This document shows, piece by piece, positions 58,501 through 64,000 of a DNA stretch of 64,000 bases. This stretch comes from Rhododendron vialii. Lineage: Eukaryota; Streptophyta; Magnoliopsida; Ericales; Ericaceae. The notes beneath the pieces were generated by a model. It saw nothing but the letters and a program-made list of their open reading frames with translations. It was not told where the DNA came from and did not search any database. Within the stretch, counting starts at the first letter, position 1; each line of letters opens with the position of its first letter. The DNA lies in assembly GCF_030253575.1 (NCBI RefSeq), contig NC_080568.1:35025501-35089500 (forward strand), given 5' to 3'. Position numbers and translations under genes: made by a program.

Positions 58501-60369
58501 AGATTATTTTACCAACTAAGAAAATCCCTGCCCAAGTGGTCATTCAGCTTGTCACAGCCCAACATAAAAAAAAACTCGTCAAATACACCATGATTATTTT
58601 TGTGAAAGAGGCCAATGAATCAACTAAAGCGAAACTTTATGTTTGTTGTCTACGCGCGAGCGAGGGTGAGAGAGATTATTGGCTACCTAACAAAAATGAG
58701 AAAAAAATGACTACCTAACAAAAAAGTGGAAAATTCAAGATGGGTTACCAAGAAATAGTCAACTAAAGCTTTACCTTTAAATAGTCAAAATTCAAAGCTA
58801 GAAAACATAGGATGTTGACCTTAGAATTTGCCAAAGAATATTAAGAATAGAAGTGTTAGTTTAATAGTAATAATAAAGAACTTCATCCACTGCCGGTGCA
58901 GCCGGGGAAGTCTTGAATGTTGAAAAAACAACAATAAAAATCAAAAGGTCCCAATAAATTTAAGGCAAATTTTGTTCTCTTTTTTTTTCTTTACCTGATT
59001 TGAGAAGAATATCCTCTTTGCAGGGTGATCTTTGCTAGACTGGACCCACGAATTGCAGGGGAAATGCACTGGACCACTTGCGAATCCTTCGATGGTGATG
59101 CTTTCCAAGTAGAACTCCTTTTGGTGCTTGTTTGTAACTGTGATTGCACCTGGGTTTCCAAAATTGGAGTCCACCGTGAACTCGGTTATGTAATTTACCC
59201 TCTCTGTTTTGAGGTTTGATTTCTCTGACCAGTCCTTTAGCACTGCTTGGTTGCTTTTCTTTGGAGCTTTGTTTTCTGTATCAAAAGGTGGAAAATGTTA
59301 ATCACCAATCCAGTAAATTTTCACAGTTGGAAACCCATGTGAAAATTGGTCGATTTGATCAGAAATTGAAAAGGGAGAGCTGAAGAAGGAACTGGGAAAT
59401 TTCCTCAAAAAGACTAGGAGTTGGTTCTTCTAACTTCTAAAATAAGGTAAAAATCCTTGTAGTAGTTTCAAGGAAGCCCAGAATGCAGAATTTGGAAACC
59501 CACGTGAAAACTTGATTGGTTGGATCAGAATTGAAAAGGAAAACCCGAAAATCGATAAGAAAACTTGGAATTTTTCCTCAATGGCTAGTTTGGGAAGAGA
59601 AATGCTTTAACAAACCAAAGGCCAAAAATGGAAAGAAAGCAAAAAACTCAGATTGGTAGGATGATTCACAATTGGCAAGGGAAAAAAAATACTATATTTT
59701 TTTAATAAAATTAAATAGTAGGAGGCGGCTAAGGGAACGTGAAATTTTGGTAAGATATAACATTTTTTTACTAAAAAAGGCTCAAGTTGGTTGATTACTT
59801 GATTGGAGCAGAAATTCACAAGATTTTAAAGATACTTTGAACAATTTCAGCCTAACACTACACTCCTTCCAATCTTATCAGTAATAGCATCCAAATTGAT
59901 AAGATAAAAACTCTTTTTTATTTGGAAAAAAAAAAAAAAAACTCTTCATTATTGGAACAAAATTCAGAAGATTTTGGAAGTGATAAAAAGACATACTTGG
60001 ATCAATTTCAGTGCTAACAAGCTCCAATACCACATTCCTTCCAATCTTGTCAGTTAAAGCATCAAAATGCTTGAACAGTGTCTCTGTCAAATCCTCCTTG
60101 TTCTTATTCCTCACAGTCACCACCCCTCTGACCTTGTACTTCACGGCTTTTTCCGGCACCACCGCTCTCACCAAATTCTCACTTATCGCCGCCACCACCG
60201 GCTTTACTTCCACGGCTTTCCTCCTCAATCCCACCCTTCTTTTCTGCGAAACCGAGTTAACCCAGAATAACTGGTTTGTTTTCTGATAAAATGTATGGAC
60301 TTTTGATGAACCCAGAAACACTGATCTCTCAATTAAACCAGAACCCATGATTTCTCTACCCAGTTCCAT
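55548..60369 (-). CDS. LOX: plastid 13-lipoxygenase, LOX3/LOX4 type
   Basis: Eight minus-strand exons, 60369-59997, 59275-58995, 58477-58240, 58111-57776, 57555-57362, 57127-56826, 56694-56428 and 56304-55548, join in frame to 915 residues. Residues 1 to about 60 ([20 protein letters not shown]...) look like a plastid transit peptide. A PLAT/C2 domain follows (about 85-225), then the lipoxygenase domain. The five iron ligands are visible: H569 and H574 (VHQLVNHW), H766 and N770 ([10 protein letters not shown]) and the C-terminal I915 (GVPNSVSI). The IEACFTPG motif has Cys-Phe at the positional site, which marks a 13-LOX, and INALARQS has the Ala linked with S-chirality. Such enzymes oxygenate linolenic acid, the first step to jasmonate. 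Very close to Arabidopsis LOX3/LOX4. No defect seen. Confidence 0.95.
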
Positions 60370-60518
60370 CTCAAATTCGCTTTCCTATCTCTAGAATTCT
60401 CTCTCCTTTCTCTCGAAAATTAGATGCGGTGGTGTTCTGTAGGAGGAGAGAGAAGGGGAAGCTGAAGAAGGGGGGGGAGAGTGGGGAATATGTTTGATGA
60501 TCCAATGAGCGGGAGGGG
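60370..60518 (-). other. LOX 5' UTR
   Basis: Leader between the LOX start codon and the TATA-like site; CT-rich on the minus strand. Confidence 0.4.
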
Positions 60519-60526
60519 TTTATATA
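60519..60526 (-). promoter_or_regulatory. candidate TATA box of LOX
   Basis: TATATAAA on the minus strand, about 150 bp before the ATG, in GGTGTATATAAACCCC. A start near 60490 would give a CT-rich leader of about 120 nt. Confidence 0.6.
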
Positions 60527-60529
60527 CAC

Positions 60530-62767
60530 CCCACAGGGAATAAAGAGATCGAAAAAGGAGTTTCTCGTACAAAAAATATGATGACTTTGGAGAAGAAAAT
60601 ACAAACGCCGTCCACACGTTTAAAATTTTTTTTGACACGAGCGGGGTCGTTTGTTCAATGGGCTGCTGAGTCAAAAAAAACTAGTTCGTGGTTTCCGAGT
60701 GAAGACGCGGTATAGGACCATTAGGAAGCTATACAGAAAGTGGTGGGGAAAAAATTGTATTTATATTTTTTTTGATGGGACGTGTATGGATATCCTGGTC
60801 TTCGCACATATTGGCAACTACCCAAAATCTAGGACTCAGAAACCAAGTTTTGTTGAGTTGGTTTGTTTGTGTGTCGCTTTAGTGGTAGTTAGTGTTCGAG
60901 TCCTACGGAGAGCAGATTTGGAGTTTAAAGATATAGATAGTCTCTGAATTTCTGTTGACTAACATATTAATCTTCCGTTAACCCTGCTGATGTATAAACT
61001 ATGGCAAAAACAAAAGTCTAGGAACACCGCATAAGTCCACCGCAATACTAGTGAAGTTCATTTTGAATCCTATAAAAATACGGAAAAATATCCATAAATT
61101 TTAAAATAATTTTTTATGGAACCTTTGTAAAAAATCAATTTCAACAAATAGCGGTAGACATTTTTTTGTATTATTGTTGAGCCCAAGGTGGGCCCTCCTA
61201 ACAGTGTGGTGGACAAATGCGATGGGTATGTGCCGTGGTGACTTTCTGTGGCACCTTTAGCCACTGTTTGTTTAAAAGTTGACTTTGTAATAAGATTGTG
61301 AGTGGGAGGTTGGGTTTGGAGAGAGTGAGAGGGGAATGTACTTGAAGGTCTTTTTGGCATGTTATATTGTTTTGATTCTTAATTTTCTACTCCTACTCCA
61401 CAGAAATAGGTAAATTGTATCGTATATTTGTTGGTAACGAATAAAAAACCTATCATGAATATGTTTAGTTTATTTTTGTTGAAAAAGAATGGGCGGAGGA
61501 CTGGAGATGCAATCTTATTTTTGTTGAAAGAATGAGCGGAAATCTTATTTTTGTTGAAAGAGTAAGAGGAGGTGCAATCGAGGAAGATCGATCGTTAGCA
61601 AGAGGGAATTGGGTGTCAAAAGGTGGGGTTTGTTGGAGCGGTTCTATGCACGGGAACTAGGGGATAGAGTTGTCGGAAATGATGGACGAAGGGGAGAGGA
61701 AGTCGACGGAGGTAATTGCTAGCCCGACTACGAATATCCTTGTCGCGGCGATCCACGGAATCTACTTAAACTTAGAAAGTTGGAATAATCACTTTTTCGA
61801 CCAACAATAAAATCTCATATGTGTGTATTATAAAATAGAGCGGTCTTTTATCTATCCATACAAACATGAGCATCCTTCCAACTATTGGATCGCAATTTCA
61901 ATAGGTTACGGTCATTGGATTGAATTATTGATTCCAACTTATTTCTCACGCCTGTCTATCCAGCAGTTTTCCTCTTCTCCATGGTGTTTCCTCTCTTCTC
62001 TCTTCTTTTCCTTTATAGTTACTCTCTCTCTTTCCGTAGAATCCACTCCTGGGCGCTCCGGAAAAAAAAAAAAAAAAAAAACACCCACAAGACTCCTCCA
62101 CCAATTAGCCGTCCCGCACATCCATCAATCAGTCGTTCATGAAATCGATTTGGTTCTCCCTTTCCAGTATGACTCCCATCATCCTTAGGGTCTTCTTGTA
62201 GAAAAAATAATGTGGCCTAAATTGCTATTTAGGATGGAATTTTTTTTGATGGGGATGAGAATTTTTTTGCTATTTAGAAAAAGAAAATCGATTTTGCTGT
62301 TTAGGATATGAATTTTTTTGATCTATATCTTTTGTTATTTGTCTTTCAAAGATGCGCACTTTGTGTTTGTTAAAATGCATGTTTGACAGAGTGAAAATAG
62401 TGGAGAGTAAATTAATTCTTTATGCCACTTTTGTGTAGCTCTCTTAATTTTAAGATAGACTTTGTGGTCCAATACTGCGAGGACAGGCGACATGACGGTA
62501 ACAATATGTGGAGATATGTATGGGGAAATGCTGGGGACACAGTAAAGTGAATTCAACACTTTTTAAAAAGAATTCCAATTGAGAGTTTATTTGTTGTGGA
62601 CTTTGTTCCTCTTTCGTTTGAATGGTATTATTTGATCAAATCAAATCATGTTAGGACCAGCACATTTCTTTCCCTCGCTCTCTCTCCTATCGCAAAACAT
62701 ATGACAGAAACGTGTTGTGTCGTGCCTTCAGGCACGGGCATGCACTTGTGTGTGTGTATATATATAT
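60530..62767. other. upstream of LOX; intergenic, no gene seen
   Basis: LOX promoter region and flanking intergenic DNA. Short frames exist but none looks like a gene. A pyrimidine-rich and poly-A stretch lies at about 61975-62090. Confidence 0.4.
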
Positions 62768-62806
62768 AGAATCCCCTTCTTATAAAGATCACCTTATTTT
62801 AATAAA

Positions 62807-63092
62807 ATGCGGACCTCCCTTTTCCGATCGAATTTTGATGATCCGAGCCGCTCAATGTGTTCAAAACGTGATTTTAAGGGTACTCTCAAGAATCAGCAAA
62901 AAAAAAGACAGGGAAGGGCTTCATCCGAGCAGTTTTTGTTTGTTTTTTATCGAACGGTTCAAATCAAGCCCTTTCCGGTTATTTTTTTTACCGATTTCTC
63001 GCGGGTACTCTTAAAATCACATTTTGAACACATTGAGCGGCTCGGATCATCAAAATCCGATCGGGAAAGGCGAGAAATGGGGAGGTCCGCAT
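62807..63092. mobile_element. long inverted-repeat (foldback) MITE between AT microsatellites
   Basis: Core ends are ATGCGGACCTCCC and GGGAGGTCCGCAT-type sequence, in mirror orientation. The arms, each more than 100 bp, share GATCCGAGCCGCTCAATGTG, TTCAAAA and GTGATTTTAAG in inverted order. Less similar flanks extend the symmetry to (AT)n runs at 62756-62768 and 63133-63172. The GATCCGAGCCG motif also occurs in the arms of the element at 3651. No transposase. Confidence 0.75.
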
Positions 63093-63126
63093 ATAAGATC
63101 CTCATTTTAAAGTCCTTACTTGAAGA

Positions 63127-63177
<51 letters not shown>

Positions 63178-64000
63178 TAGTACAGCCATATTCACTTAGC
63201 GTCCGCAACAAGACCAAAAGCAAAATGAAAAGACCCAACATAGAACAAGACCTAACACAAAAAAAAAAAGAGGTAGTCAAACATTTTCCATGAATAGCTT
63301 TTCATTATTTTAAAAAAAAAAAACAGAAATTTGCAAAATATTAAATGCTAAAATTATCTCCAAAGATTTCCCTCAATCCTTCCATTTAATTTTCTAACTA
63401 CCAGATCACAAACTTAAGAACCAGACAGGACATCTACAAGAGATCTCCATCTACAATAATAGCAAATGCACCTGTAACTTTTGATAGCATTTGCCAAATC
63501 ATCACAAAAGAAAGTTCATGAAAATGAGTACAAAAGAAACCAACAAAATGACAAAAAAGAAAGTATATTTAAAAGTTTTCTACAATCTGGATTTGATGGG
63601 TGGGGAAATAGAGAGGGTACTAGTGAAAAAGCCAACAAAAGTGTATTAAATTTTTCCGATTTGGGATCTAACTAAAAGGCAAAATTTCTTTTAATATTGG
63701 GATAAGATATTGGTGTCTGCCCCTTTTTTCTTAAATGCAATCAGGCCAGGTTGTTGCCCACTCATGGCAGTGGCAGTGGCAGTGGCATCTTCAACTAGGG
63801 AAATAGGGTGAATTGAAAATATATTTGATGTTCTTTTTATGATAAGCAACGTATATAATCACTCGAAGGTGGAACGCTGGACTAGCGCTTAGCAACTTTT
63901 AGAACATTGTTTCTCCCTAACAAAATATTTTTGATGTCATCTATACGTGTTTTTTTTGAAAGCCAAAAAAAATATTTAATCAAGGGTACATCTGTAATTC
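63093..64000. other. AT microsatellite and intergenic to the window end
   Basis: An (AT)n run of about 40 bp at 63133-63172 is followed by AT-rich sequence with no gene. A small GGCAGT repeat (GGCAGTGGCAGTGGCAGTGG) is near 63766-63785. Confidence 0.45.

Overview
This window is nuclear DNA of a eudicot plant. It is AT-rich, its genes have GT-AG introns, and its protein families are plant-specific (R2R3-MYB, MORF, 13-lipoxygenase, plastid RelA/SpoT homologue). It is dense in plant MITEs, LINE tails, TRIM elements and microsatellites. I cannot name the species. No organelle insertion, rRNA array, tRNA gene, CRISPR or prokaryotic operon was seen.

Genes, left to right. (1) An R2R3-MYB of subgroup 5 (TT2-like), + strand, three exons, 9835-11765. 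(2) A small secreted or membrane proline-rich protein, + strand, 23539-23955. (3) A 119-residue triple-membrane-span protein of unknown role, + strand, 28849-29208. (4) A chloroplast-type RelA/SpoT homologue of the RSH2/RSH3 class, - strand, six exons, 29768-34212. (5) Exportin-T (PAUSED/XPOT), + strand, 13 coding exons, 41257-49378. (6) A MORF/RIP organellar RNA-editing factor, - strand, four exons, 51630-53761. (7) A plastid 13-lipoxygenase of the LOX3/LOX4 type, - strand, eight exons, 55548-60369. For the five multi-exon genes, exon joins were derived by hand; every join keeps frame, and the products are 301, 722, 990, 220 and 915 residues.

The 3-9.5, 12-23, 24-28, 35-41 and 60-64 kb stretches are transposon and repeat territory. 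Directly visible elements with target-site duplications (TSDs) include a hAT-type MITE (7918-8262), Tourist-like MITEs, a Stowaway MITE (48361-48585), three 5'-truncated or rearranged LINE copies, and a Cassandra-type solo LTR carrying a 5S-rRNA-like promoter (21293-21563). The Cassandra LTR sits in a CCA-rich repeat inside a larger inverted-repeat element. A 650-bp minisatellite (18366-19022) has 20-bp units arranged in an 80-bp higher-order period. Long foldback elements lie at 3651-3986, 37606-37931 and 62807-63092.

The genes are not an operon and need not act together. Exportin-T, MORF and LOX lie in the same order as their Arabidopsis chromosome 1 relatives, as I recall them (At1g72560, At1g72530, At1g72520), which points to an ancient syntenic block. 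RSH, MORF and LOX all act in organelles (plastid stress signalling, RNA editing, oxylipin/jasmonate synthesis). No clearly undescribed biological system was found; the most unusual items are repeat structures.
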